The notes: generated by a model from the sequence alone, not told the origin. Numbered from the stretch's first letter, positions 16,484 to 24,932 are shown. The stretch is 62,979 nt of DNA from Erysipelotrichaceae bacterium (GCA_022772735.1 JALEZD010000006.1:1-62979), one strand, 5' to 3'. Program-made: numbers and translations.

Positions 16484-17772
16484 TTGAGGCTTTATTAGGT
16501 CAAATAAGAAACACAGCATTAATAGTTGGGACAATTGCATTTATTGGTTTATTGTTGCAAAAAAAGAAAAGCTCTGAAGTGATTTCAGGTACAATGAAAA
16601 CAATTATTGGATTTATGATTTTTAGCATAGGTTCAAGTTCACTTGGGGCAATAGTTAATAATTTTACTAAATTGTTTAATACAGGATTTTCTATAGCTGG
16701 TGTTACAACACAAGTAGAAGTTGCAACAGCACTTGCATTAGATACTTATGGAACAGTTGTGGCTCTTGTATTAGTTTTAGGATTTATAGTTAATTTATTA
16801 GTTGCGAAGTTTACACCATTTAAAGCTATTTTCTTAACAGGACAACACTTTTTATACTTTGCGTGTGTATTAGCACTAGTACTTGTAGCAGGTGGATTAA
16901 ATGAGTTTGTAGTAGTTATTGTTGGAGGAATTCTTTTGGGTTTGGCAGGTGCGATATTACCAACTCTATGCCAACCATTTATGAATAAGCTTACAGGTAG
17001 TGATGATATTGCTATGGGACATTTTAACTGTATAGGTTATGCATTTTCTGGATATGTTGGAAAATTTGTAGGTAAAATTTCTAATGTTAAAGAAAATGAT
17101 TCAGAAAATATTAAATTACCAGGTTTTTTATCACTATTTAGAGATTTTATATTTTCAGTTGCTGTATTTATGGTTGTATTATTCTATGTTGCAGTAATAG
17201 CGTGTGTTGTAAATGGTCATATGGATGTTGTTAAAGAACTTGCAAAAAATGATATATGGTTTATTTATCCTTTACTTCAAGGATTACAATTTGCAGCAGG
17301 TATGAGTGTACTTATTTATGGAGTAAGACAATTTATTGCAGAAATAACTGCAGCGTTTGTTGCAATATCTGAAAAATATATTCCAAATTCTAAACCAGCA
17401 GTTGATTGTCCAGCAGTGTTTCCTTATGCACCAGTTTCAGTTGTGCTTGGATTTGTTGGATCATTTGTAGGTGGATTGTTTGGAATGGCACTTATGATAA
17501 TTTTTAAAAGCCCGGTAATTATGATTCCAGCAGCAGGTATTTGTTTCTTCTCTGGAGGTACAAGTGGAGTGTTTGGAAGTGTTTATGGTGGATATAAAGG
17601 TGCTTTATTAGGTTCTTTCTTAGTAGGTATTGGTTTGGTATGCTTACCATTAATACTATATCCTGCATTTGCTCAACTAGGAATAGCAACTGCTTCATTC
17701 CCGAATGTTGATTACAATATTGTAGGTTCAATTTTACACTGGATTATACAATTAATTAAGGGAGTATTTTAA
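16480..17772 (+). CDS. PTS EIIC component, ascorbate (UlaA) type permease
   Basis: A 430-residue polytopic permease of the UlaA/SgaT family. It has the N-terminal RNTALIVGTIAFIGLLLQ segment, TGQHFLYFACVLALVLV near residue 120, GHFNCIGYAFSGYVGKFVG near 180 and the glycine-rich SGGTSGVFGSVYGGYKGA near 350. The family takes up L-ascorbate in Escherichia coli, but members with other neighbours move other substrates. The usual ascorbate catabolic genes (lactonase UlaG, UlaD/E/F) are absent here. Followed by a hairpin and then the SIS gene. Confidence 0.9.
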   Translation: MIEALLGQIRNTALIVGTIAFIGLLLQKKKSSEVISGTMKTIIGFMIFSIGSSSLGAIVNNFTKLFNTGFSIAGVTTQVEVATALALDTYGTVVALVLVLGFIVNLLVAKFTPFKAIFLTGQHFLYFACVLALVLVAGGLNEFVVVIVGGILLGLAGAILPTLCQPFMNKLTGSDDIAMGHFNCIGYAFSGYVGKFVGKISNVKENDSENIKLPGFLSLFRDFIFSVAVFMVVLFYVAVIACVVNGHMDVVKELAKNDIWFIYPLLQGLQFAAGMSVLIYGVRQFIAEITAAFVAISEKYIPNSKPAVDCPAVFPYAPVSVVLGFVGSFVGGLFGMALMIIFKSPVIMIPAAGICFFSGGTSGVFGSVYGGYKGALLGSFLVGIGLVCLPLILYPAFAQLGIATASFPNVDYNIVGSILHWIIQLIKGVF

Positions 17773-17776
17773 ACCG

Positions 17777-17803
17777 GGGTAAGATAAAATCTTACCCTTT
17801 AAA
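17777..17803 (+). terminator. Hairpin after EIIC gene
   Basis: A strong 9-bp stem GGGTAAGAT/ATCTTACCC with a three-base loop is followed by TTTAAATTT. The T-tract is short, so it may be a partial terminator or an mRNA-stabilising 3' end that lowers expression of the isomerase and regulator genes behind it. Confidence 0.6.
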
Positions 17804-17827
17804 TTTATTAATATATTAGGAGTTTAT

Positions 17828-18409
17828 ATGAATGATTTTAAAGATATAGCATATAGAGAAATAAGTGAATATTTAAATGAATGTGATTTAAAAGAAATAG
17901 ATGCTGCTTCTAGTTTGATTTTAAAAAGTATAAATAATGGAGGAAGAGTACACTTGACGGGAATAGGGAAGCCAAGTTATGTCGCAAAATATATGGCATC
18001 TCTTCTATCATCGTTAGGTATACCATCGTATTTTTTAGATACAGTAGAAGCTGTTCACGGAAGTTTAGGTCAAGTAAAACAAGATGATGTTGTAATTGCA
18101 ATTTCTAATAGTGGAGAAACAATCGAGCTTTTAACAAGTATACATGCTTTATTAAAATTAAATAACAATCTAATTTCTGTAACAAGAAACAGTGATTCAA
18201 GTTTGGCAAAATTATCAAAAGTTCATATTAAAGCTGGTGTCAATAAAGAGGGGGATGTAATAAATAAGCCGCCAAGATTGTCTATAATATCAGAAATGCT
18301 TGCATTACAAATATTAAGTTTGAAATTACAGGATGAGATTAATTTGAATGTTGATAATTATAAAATGTATCATCCAGCTGGAAGTATAGGTAAAAGTTTA
18401 AAGGTATAA
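17828..18409 (+). CDS. SIS-domain sugar-phosphate isomerase (KdsD/GutQ-like)
   Basis: A 193-residue single SIS domain with VHLTGIGKPSYVAKYMASLL near residue 38 and AISNSGETIELL near 95, ending in MYHPAGSIGKSLKV, which is the KpsF/KdsD/GutQ signature. Relatives interconvert arabinose-5-phosphate and ribulose-5-phosphate. The CBS domains of full-length KdsD are missing. In this operon it probably isomerises the phosphosugar delivered by the PTS. Start ATG after AGGAG. Confidence 0.87.
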   Translation: MNDFKDIAYREISEYLNECDLKEIDAASSLILKSINNGGRVHLTGIGKPSYVAKYMASLLSSLGIPSYFLDTVEAVHGSLGQVKQDDVVIAISNSGETIELLTSIHALLKLNNNLISVTRNSDSSLAKLSKVHIKAGVNKEGDVINKPPRLSIISEMLALQILSLKLQDEINLNVDNYKMYHPAGSIGKSLKV

Positions 18410-18431
18410 TGAATAGAAAAAGGGTGGGTTT

Positions 18432-20480
18432 ATGCAACAGGGAATAATAGAAATTTTAAATATTTTAGTTAGTGAAGAATATCATTTTGTTAGTGCTTGC
18501 TGTATTAAACTTTCCATAACAAGAAGGCAATTTATATATAGATTAGAAAAAATAAATGATATTCTATATTTTAATGAATTAAAACAGATAAAGATTAAAG
18601 ATGATAAATTTTCTTTGAATCATAATCAAATAAAGTTTTTTAAAGAGCTTATTAAAAATTCTAATTTGAGCTATAACTATAATTTAAAAGAAAGAAAAGC
18701 TATTGCATATATTTTACTTTTTTCAAAAGTTTGTTTCTTAGATAACTATGCGTTAAATGATATTTTAAAAGTGAGTAGATCTACATCGATAAATACTATT
18801 AAACAATTAAAAGATGATTTTAAAGATAAAGAAATAGATATATTATATTCAAGAGAAAAAGGATATTATTTGATAGGTGAAGAATTAGAAATAAGAAACT
18901 ACTTTACTAAAATTATAATTGATTTAATAACTGTTAAAAGAAATACGTTACTTTTTGATAAGATAATTCATGATTATGATTTTAATTTATATGATTATGT
19001 ATACTCACTATTAGACGACTTGTCTAGTAAACATAATATAACTTATATAAAAGATAAAATAAGAGAATTTATATATTTATTTATATTTTTGATTAAAAGA
19101 ATAGAAAGTGGAAATTCTTTAAAAGAAGCAGTTAAAATTTATACTGGAAGTAAAGAGTATTTATTTAGTTTAGAGTTTGCTAGATTATTTAATATAAAAA
19201 ATGAAAATGAAGTTGAATATATTTGTGCTTGGGTTTTAGCAAGTAGTGTTGGAGATTTTCAAAGCGATGATTTAACTGATGAGTTGAGAGTAATTATTTT
19301 GAAAATTTTACAAAGGTTTGAAAGATTATCTGCAAGTTATTTTCCAAATAAAGAAGATGCTTTTGAACAAATTTATAGTCACTTTAAACCAGCGTATTAT
19401 AGGTTGATATTTAAAATACCTATATATAATCCACTTACTGAAAAAATAAAAAAAGAATATTTTGATATCTACAACTTAGTGATGGAATCTATAAAACCGT
19501 TAGTTAACAGTTATAAGATAGAAATACCAACAGATGAAGTGGCATTTTTAACAATGCATTTTGTATTATTACTTAATCTAGGAAAACAAGAAGAAACAAA
19601 TAAACCTAAAGCATGTGTTGTATGCACTAATGGAATTGCAGGTTCTATAATTTTATATAATGAACTTATAAGATTATTTCCAAATTTAGACTTTGATTTA
19701 CCTATTGATTATCAAAATTATAAAAAAAATTATGAAGATTATGACATAGTTTTTACAAGCAATATAGATATAACACTTGATAATTTGAAACCTTATGTAG
19801 TAAAGGTTAATCCTATAATGAGTAAAAAAGAAAAACAAATATTAGTAGAAAAAGTATTTGAATATTTTGGTAGAGTTTCAGGTTTTGACGATAAAGTTGA
19901 TAGAATAATGAATGCATTAGAAAGTTATACAGATATTAACGATAGTATTAAGATAAGGTTAAAAGATGAGTTAATTAATATAATGTATGAAAATACCAAT
20001 GTGACATATGGAGAGCTAGGAATATTTGATTTATTGGAAAAAGATCAAATAATATTTAATAACGATATTGATAAATGGAATAGTGCTTTGTATGTTGCTG
20101 GAAAACCTCTTGTGGAAAAAGGTTATATAAGTAAAGAGTATTTAAGCTCAATATTAACTGCAGAATATCATCAAAGTTATTTTATAATAAGTCCCCATTT
20201 AGCATTACCACATACTAATAAACCTGAATATGTTAATAAGGCATGTATGTCATTTCTTATATTTGATGAAGAAAAAAGATTTGAAGAACTTGACAATAAA
20301 CCTATCAAATATATAGTTTTACTTGCATCAAAAAATAATGCTAATCACTTATCTGCAATGAGAGAATTATTAGAACTTTTGGAAGATGGAAACTTTTATG
20401 AAGTTTTAAATGAAAAAGATAATTTAAGGGTGTATGATTATATACGATATAAATTTAGAATAAATCATATAAAAAGTTAA
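18432..20480 (+). CDS. PRD-containing transcriptional activator/antiterminator
   Basis: A 682-residue ManR/LicR/MtlR-type regulator. Domains in order: winged-helix HTH (about 1-160), PRD1 (about 175-285), PRD2 (about 290-395, with EIPTDEVAFLTMHFVLL), an EIIB-like domain (about 400-490, Cys in VVCTNGIAGS) and an EIIA-like domain (about 535-680, His in LALPHTNKP). Phosphorylation by PTS proteins at these sites normally switches DNA-binding activity. It has the N-terminal HTH of DNA-binding activators rather than the RNA-binding CAT domain of BglG. Likely controls the upstream operon through the TACAAAAGTT sites. Confidence 0.9.
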   Translation: MQQGIIEILNILVSEEYHFVSACCIKLSITRRQFIYRLEKINDILYFNELKQIKIKDDKFSLNHNQIKFFKELIKNSNLSYNYNLKERKAIAYILLFSKVCFLDNYALNDILKVSRSTSINTIKQLKDDFKDKEIDILYSREKGYYLIGEELEIRNYFTKIIIDLITVKRNTLLFDKIIHDYDFNLYDYVYSLLDDLSSKHNITYIKDKIREFIYLFIFLIKRIESGNSLKEAVKIYTGSKEYLFSLEFARLFNIKNENEVEYICAWVLASSVGDFQSDDLTDELRVIILKILQRFERLSASYFPNKEDAFEQIYSHFKPAYYRLIFKIPIYNPLTEKIKKEYFDIYNLVMESIKPLVNSYKIEIPTDEVAFLTMHFVLLLNLGKQEETNKPKACVVCTNGIAGSIILYNELIRLFPNLDFDLPIDYQNYKKNYEDYDIVFTSNIDITLDNLKPYVVKVNPIMSKKEKQILVEKVFEYFGRVSGFDDKVDRIMNALESYTDINDSIKIRLKDELINIMYENTNVTYGELGIFDLLEKDQIIFNNDIDKWNSALYVAGKPLVEKGYISKEYLSSILTAEYHQSYFIISPHLALPHTNKPEYVNKACMSFLIFDEEKRFEELDNKPIKYIVLLASKNNANHLSAMRELLELLEDGNFYEVLNEKDNLRVYDYIRYKFRINHIKS

Positions 20481-20506
20481 TTAATAATTAAAATAGAATT
20501 TTTAAG

Positions 20507-20535
20507 TTATCATTAAGCTTATATATAACTGTAAT
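20507..20535 (+). promoter_or_regulatory. Putative ptsI promoter
   Basis: TTATCA (20507-20512) and TGTAAT (20530-20535) are separated by exactly 17 bases. A transcript from here would run through the repeat-copy terminator before reaching ptsI. Confidence 0.4.
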
Positions 20536-20618
20536 GTAAAAAATTTATTGATTGTATGGGCATTTAAAAAATGATAGAATTTAACTTAAGGAAATCTTGA
20601 ATTTTCTTGAGTTATTTT
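20536..20618 (+). repeat. Direct repeat, right copy (relic gene end plus terminator)
   Basis: This copy matches 13932-14018 in the same orientation. In frame it still encodes KKFIDCMGI and a TAA stop, exactly the end of the MG284-like gene, but nothing upstream continues that protein. It includes a terminator stem AACTTAAGGAAA/TTTTCTTGAGTT (20583-20613) and T-run directly ahead of the ptsI ribosome site, where it could act as an attenuator. Confidence 0.85.
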
Positions 20619-20639
20619 TATTTATGGAGGAGGAAAAAT

Positions 20640-22343
20640 ATGCTAAAAGGAATAGCAGCATCTCAAGGGATAGCGCTTGCAAAGGTTTATAAATTGCAAC
20701 AACCAGTTTTAAATATTGAGAGAAAAGAAGCTTCAAGCGATGAATTAGAAAAATTAGAAAATGCTTTTATAAAAACAATTAAAGATATAGAAACAGTTAA
20801 AGAAAGGGCTGCTGTAAACTTATCAGAAGAAGAGCTTGCAATCTTTGACGCACATTTAATGATGGCAAATGATCCTGAAATTAAAGATCAAATTGCATTT
20901 ATGATTAAAGATGAAAATGTTAATGCAGAATATGCTACAAAAACAGTTGCAAATAATACAATTGCAATGTTTGAAAGTATGGAAGATGCGTATTTTAAGG
21001 AAAGAGCTGCAGATATAAAAGATGTAATGTTTAGATTGCAATGCAATTTACTTGGTGTACAAATTCCTGATTTAACTGCAATTGATGAAGAAGTAATAAT
21101 TGTTGCTGAGGATTTGACTCCTTCAGATACAGCGCAATTAAATAAAAAATATACTTTAGGATTTGCAACAGCTATTGGAGGTAGAACATCACATAGTGCA
21201 ATTATGGCAAGAAGTTTAGAAATACCTGCAGTTGTTGGTTGTAAAAATATTCTAGAAACATTAAATCATGGTGACTTTATAATTTTAGATGCAATAAATG
21301 GTGATGTAATTGTTAATCCATCTGAAGATGATAAAAAATTATATTTGAAGAAACAAGAAGAATTTAAAAATGAAAAAGAAGCATTGAAAATACTTATCAA
21401 TGAAAAAAGTATTACACTAGATGGACATGAGGTTGAACTTGCAGGTAATATAGGTACTCCAAAAGATGTTAATGGTGTAATTGAAAATGGTGGAGAAGGT
21501 GTTGGGTTATATAGAACAGAATTCTTATATATGGATTCTGAAAATGACTTCCCAGATGAAGAAGCACAATTTGAAGCATACAAAAAAGTTTTAGAGGCAA
21601 TGAATGGTAAAAAAGTTGTAATTAGAACTTTAGATATCGGTGGAGATAAAAAATTAAATTATTTTGAATTTCCAGAAGAAATGAACCCTTTCTTAGGGTA
21701 TAGAGCTGTTAGATTTTGCTTAGATAGAGATGATATATTTAGAACGCAACTTAGAGCTTTAATTAGAGCAAGTGCATATGGTAAATTGTGTATAATGTTC
21801 CCAATGATAGCAACATTACAAGAATTTAGAAATGCAAAAGCTATTTTTGAAGAAGAAAAAGCAAAACTAGTTAGTGAAGGTGTAAAAATTGGTGAAAAGA
21901 TTGAAGTTGGTATTATGGTTGAAATTCCTGCAGCTGCAATACTTGCGGATAGATTTGCCAAAGAAGCAGATTTCTTCTCAATCGGTACAAACGATTTGGT
22001 ACAATATTCAATGGCTGCTGATAGAATGTCAGAAAAAGTTTCATATTTATACCAACCATTAAATCCATCTTTATTACGACTAATAAAACTTGCTATTGAT
22101 GGAGCACATAAAGAAGGAAAATGGTGTGGTATGTGTGGAGAAATGGCAGGAGATCCATTAGCTGCTCCAATTTTATTGGGACTTGGCTTAGATGAATTCT
22201 CAATGAGTGCTACTAGTATTTTAAATTCTAGAAAAATAATAAGATCTTTAAGTAAGGCAGATATGGAAAAACTTGCATTAGAAGCATTAAATAAAGATAC
22301 TGAAGAAGAAGTTGTTGAATTAATCAAAAATAGTTTAAAATAG
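20640..22343 (+). CDS. ptsI: PTS enzyme I (phosphoenolpyruvate-protein phosphotransferase)
   Basis: Takes phosphate from phosphoenolpyruvate and passes it to HPr, feeding all PTS transporters. The 567-residue length is typical. The active His lies in GGRTSHSAIMARS near residue 187, with GEGVGLYRTEFLYM near 290, MVEIPAAA near 425, GTNDLVQYSMAADR near 455 and the active Cys in WCGMCGEMAGDP near 500. Start ATG 20640 follows GGAGGAGG; an 11-residue upstream extension would lie over the terminator and ribosome site. No ptsH is visible in the window. Confidence 0.97.
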   Translation: MLKGIAASQGIALAKVYKLQQPVLNIERKEASSDELEKLENAFIKTIKDIETVKERAAVNLSEEELAIFDAHLMMANDPEIKDQIAFMIKDENVNAEYATKTVANNTIAMFESMEDAYFKERAADIKDVMFRLQCNLLGVQIPDLTAIDEEVIIVAEDLTPSDTAQLNKKYTLGFATAIGGRTSHSAIMARSLEIPAVVGCKNILETLNHGDFIILDAINGDVIVNPSEDDKKLYLKKQEEFKNEKEALKILINEKSITLDGHEVELAGNIGTPKDVNGVIENGGEGVGLYRTEFLYMDSENDFPDEEAQFEAYKKVLEAMNGKKVVIRTLDIGGDKKLNYFEFPEEMNPFLGYRAVRFCLDRDDIFRTQLRALIRASAYGKLCIMFPMIATLQEFRNAKAIFEEEKAKLVSEGVKIGEKIEVGIMVEIPAAAILADRFAKEADFFSIGTNDLVQYSMAADRMSEKVSYLYQPLNPSLLRLIKLAIDGAHKEGKWCGMCGEMAGDPLAAPILLGLGLDEFSMSATSILNSRKIIRSLSKADMEKLALEALNKDTEEEVVELIKNSLK

Positions 22344-22368
22344 AAGTGTAGATTACACTTCTTTTTTG
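22342..22368 (+). terminator. ptsI terminator
   Basis: Stem AGAAGTGTA/TACACTTCT with a short loop, followed by TTTTT. It begins within the ptsI stop codon. Confidence 0.85.
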
Positions 22369-22382
22369 TGAAAGGATATTAT

Positions 22383-22847
22383 ATGAAAAAAGTAATGTTT
22401 GTTTCTAGTACTGGTGGACATTTATCAGAGTTATTGAAGTTAGAGCCTTTATTTAAAGAATTTGATTATCATTTGGTGACTGAAAAAACAAAATCTAATA
22501 TTTCTTTAAAAGAAAAATATAAAGTGAGTTATTTGGTTTATGGTACAAAAAAACAATTATTTTCTTATTTTTTTAAATTTGCATTTAACATTTTAAAATC
22601 TTTTTATTTATTTTTAAAATATCAACCAGATTATGTGGTAACTACAGGAACCCATACTGCTGTTCCGCTTTGTTATATCGCACACTTATTTAAAAGAAAA
22701 GTTATCTTTATTGAAACCTTTGCGAATGCAAAATCACAAACACAAGCTGGTAAAATGATATATCCTATTGCAGATTTATTTATTGTTCAATGGGAAAGTA
22801 TGTTGGAGTTTTATCCTAATGCAATATATGGAGGTTGGATTTTTTAA
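22383..22847 (+). CDS. Alg14-like glycosyltransferase membrane subunit
   Basis: A 154-residue protein of the Alg14/PssD/EpsE group, with the nucleotide-sugar-side start MFVSSTGGHLSELLKLEPLF, a membrane-associating segment (FKFAFNILKSFYLFLKY) and VVTTGTHTAVPLCYIAHLF. In this family Alg14 anchors the partner Alg13 to the membrane to form one bipartite glycosyltransferase acting on a lipid-linked sugar, as in capsule or exopolysaccharide synthesis. Start ATG 22383 follows AAAGG. Overlaps the Alg13-like gene by one base. Confidence 0.85.
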   Translation: MKKVMFVSSTGGHLSELLKLEPLFKEFDYHLVTEKTKSNISLKEKYKVSYLVYGTKKQLFSYFFKFAFNILKSFYLFLKYQPDYVVTTGTHTAVPLCYIAHLFKRKVIFIETFANAKSQTQAGKMIYPIADLFIVQWESMLEFYPNAIYGGWIF

Positions 22848-23323
22848 TGATATTAGTTACACTTGGGACTCAAGATAAAGAGTTTGTAAGATTATTGAAT
22901 GCTGTTGAAAAAGCAATTTTAGAAAAAGAAATTACTGATGATGTAATTGTTCAGGCTGGTTTTACTAATTTTAAATCACAAAATATGAAGGTTTTTGATT
23001 ATATTGATATTGACTTGTTTAATAAATATGTAGATGAAGCAAGTTTAATCATTACACATGGTGGTGTTGGTACAATAATGAATGCACTATCAAAAGGAAA
23101 AAAAATAATAGGTGCTGCACGACTTGCTAAATATGGTGAACATCATAATGATCATCAAATTGAAATTTTAGAAAATTTTGATGAAAATGGATACTTAATT
23201 TATGCAAAAGAATTAGATGATTTTGGCAAATATATAAAAAATATTAAAACATTTACACCAAAACAATATAAAAGCAATACTGAAAATATGATAAATTTAA
23301 TAAGAAATTATATAAATAAATAA
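22847..23323 (+). CDS. Alg13-like glycosyltransferase catalytic subunit
   Basis: A 158-residue C-terminal-type GT28 domain (Alg13/PssE-like) beginning ILVTLGTQDKEFVRLL and containing the UDP-sugar-binding signature THGGVGTIMNALSKGKKII near residue 70 and GEHHNDHQIEI near 100. It should pair with the Alg14-like protein encoded just upstream (TAATG coupling). The acceptor and sugar are unknown; no other polysaccharide genes are adjacent. Confidence 0.85.
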   Translation: MILVTLGTQDKEFVRLLNAVEKAILEKEITDDVIVQAGFTNFKSQNMKVFDYIDIDLFNKYVDEASLIITHGGVGTIMNALSKGKKIIGAARLAKYGEHHNDHQIEILENFDENGYLIYAKELDDFGKYIKNIKTFTPKQYKSNTENMINLIRNYINK

Positions 23324-23354
23324 AAAAATATGATATTATTACATAAACTTTAAA

Positions 23355-23430
23355 TAAGTGCGAGACACTTAAAAGGAGATATAAGATTTTATTTATAGTG
23401 ACCTTTAAGTGATTAAAGGTCTTTTTTATA
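23355..23430 (+). promoter_or_regulatory. pyr operon transcription attenuator
   Basis: Three mutually exclusive pairings are visible: an early hairpin TAAGTG/CACTTA (23355-23371, CGAGA loop); an antiterminator CACTTAAAAGG (from 23366) with CCTTTAAGTG (23402-23411); and a terminator GACCTTTAA/TTAAAGGTC (23400-23421, GTGA loop) with TTTTTT. This is the logic of pyrimidine attenuators, and pyrR is present at 54345, but the usual PyrR loop sequence CAGAGAGG is not seen. An SD-like AAGGAG (23373-23378) precedes a tiny possible leader peptide with no standard start codon. Confidence 0.7.
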
Positions 23431-23439
23431 GGAGAAAAT

Positions 23440-24228
23440 ATGAGTTTAGTATTAAAAAATGGAAATGTATTTTATAAAAACAGATTTCAAATTAAAGATT
23501 TATTTATTGATAATTCAGGCAAACTTTTTATTATCGATGATGTTGATATTGATGCAGATGAGGTTATTGATATTTCAGGTTGTCATATAATGCCAAGTTT
23601 TATTAGCCTATATGATGATAAACAGTTTAATGAAGGATATACAGTTTCTATAATGTCAAGTGAAAAAAACGGAGATTTTATTATATCAGATGATTTAGGC
23701 AATAAGGATGCGATTGCCTATTTGATTGATGAGCATAAACCTATTAATACAAATGAAGATTTACTTTTTATTTCTGATAGTGTAAATGACAAAATTTTAA
23801 AAATGTATAATACATTACATATTAAAAAAATAAAAAAAGAAGAAATTAAATTTTTAATAAATAAAGGGAATAAAAACTTAACATGTGATGTGGATATAGA
23901 TGAATTGATAATTAATAGAGATTTTATTAAATATATTAAAGATAAAACAATTAAGTGTGTTAGTGGAAAAAACTCATTTTGTAAATTGTATACAAATTTT
24001 GTAAAGGAAAAACTTTTAACACTTGAAGAAGTAGTAAACTTAGTTAGTTTAAATATTGCGGATATTTTTTGTTTGGATAATGTCATTGAAAATTTTGAAA
24101 TCGCAAATATATGTATTTTTGATTTAAATAAATCTTATAGAGAAAATAAAAACGCACCCTATATATTTGGTAAGTGTCTAATGACAATTAGTGATGGGAA
24201 AGTAGTTTTTAAAGATAATACATTATAG
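23440..24228 (+). CDS. Dihydroorotase-like protein lacking metal-binding motif
   Basis: A 262-residue protein that follows the outline of dihydroorotase (PyrC, usually about 425 residues) only at its ends: NGNVFYKNRF and VIDISGCHIMPSFI at the start, and LTLEEVVNLVSLNIADIF, ICIFDLNKSY and GKVVFKDN at the end. The metal-binding HxH of the PGFIDxHxH motif is replaced (SFISLYDDK), and most of the catalytic barrel is missing. It cannot be a working dihydroorotase by the known mechanism. It may be a structural partner or a relic kept in the pyr operon. Start ATG after AGGAG, 12 bases upstream of pyrF's ribosome site. Confidence 0.7.
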   Translation: MSLVLKNGNVFYKNRFQIKDLFIDNSGKLFIIDDVDIDADEVIDISGCHIMPSFISLYDDKQFNEGYTVSIMSSEKNGDFIISDDLGNKDAIAYLIDEHKPINTNEDLLFISDSVNDKILKMYNTLHIKKIKKEEIKFLINKGNKNLTCDVDIDELIINRDFIKYIKDKTIKCVSGKNSFCKLYTNFVKEKLLTLEEVVNLVSLNIADIFCLDNVIENFEIANICIFDLNKSYRENKNAPYIFGKCLMTISDGKVVFKDNTL

Positions 24229-24242
24229 AGGAGATAAAAAAT

Positions 24243-24932
24243 ATGAGAGATGTGATTATTGCGTGTGACTTTTCTTCAAAGGAAGAAACATTAAACTTTT
24301 TAAATAAGTTTAATAACAAAAATTTATTTTTGAAAATTGGTATGGAACTTTTTTATTCAACAGGGATAGATTTTGTCAAAGAATTAAAAAAAGAAGGATA
24401 TAAAATATTCTTGGATTTAAAGTTACATGATATTCCTAATACTGTATATAAAACAATTAAAATGTTATCTAATATAGGAGTTGATATAATCAATGTTCAT
24501 GCTGCTGGAGGTATTGAAATGATGCAGGCAGCAAAAAAAGCTATTGAAGAAAATAAATCTAAAACGCAATTAATTGCTGTAACACAACTTACAAGTATCA
24601 CAGAAGAAGTTATGCAAAATGAATTATTAATAAAAAATACATTAATTGAAACTGTAATAAAATATGCTCAAAATACAAAAAAGGCAAATTTAGATGGAAT
24701 TGTATGTAGTCCATTAGAGGTGAAATATGTAAAAGAAGTGTGTGGAAGCGATTTTATCTGTGTTACACCTGGTATTCGTTTTTTACAAAGCAGTAAAGAT
24801 GATCAAAAAAGGGTTACAACACCTCAGCAAGCAAAAGAATTAGGAAGTACATATATAGTTGTTGGAAGAGTTATAACTTCATCTGATAATCCAGAAGAAG
24901 TATATAATATTTGTGTAGAGGAGTTTAAATAA
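24243..24932 (+). CDS. pyrF: Orotidine 5'-phosphate decarboxylase
   Basis: Converts OMP to UMP, the last step of UMP synthesis. The 229-residue barrel has the catalytic FLDLKLHDIPNTV motif (Lys-Asp charge network) near residue 58, VHAAGG near 85, and the phosphate-binding TPGIR near 175 with VVGRVITSSDNP near 205. Start ATG follows GGAGAT. The stop overlaps pyrE by one base. Confidence 0.96.
   Translation: MRDVIIACDFSSKEETLNFLNKFNNKNLFLKIGMELFYSTGIDFVKELKKEGYKIFLDLKLHDIPNTVYKTIKMLSNIGVDIINVHAAGGIEMMQAAKKAIEENKSKTQLIAVTQLTSITEEVMQNELLIKNTLIETVIKYAQNTKKANLDGIVCSPLEVKYVKEVCGSDFICVTPGIRFLQSSKDDQKRVTTPQQAKELGSTYIVVGRVITSSDNPEEVYNICVEEFK

Noticed and set aside
13932-20618. Integrated phage or ICE between the direct repeats
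   Set aside because: No integrase, relaxase, capsid or excisionase gene lies between the repeats; every gene is metabolic or regulatory.
21659-22327. 222-codon frame antisense to ptsI
   Set aside because: A shadow of a highly conserved gene, with no ribosome site or recognisable motif.
23355-23371. Standard PyrR binding loop in the pyr leader
   Set aside because: The expected CAGAGAGG loop is absent (CGAGA instead), so I report only an attenuator and leave the ligand open.
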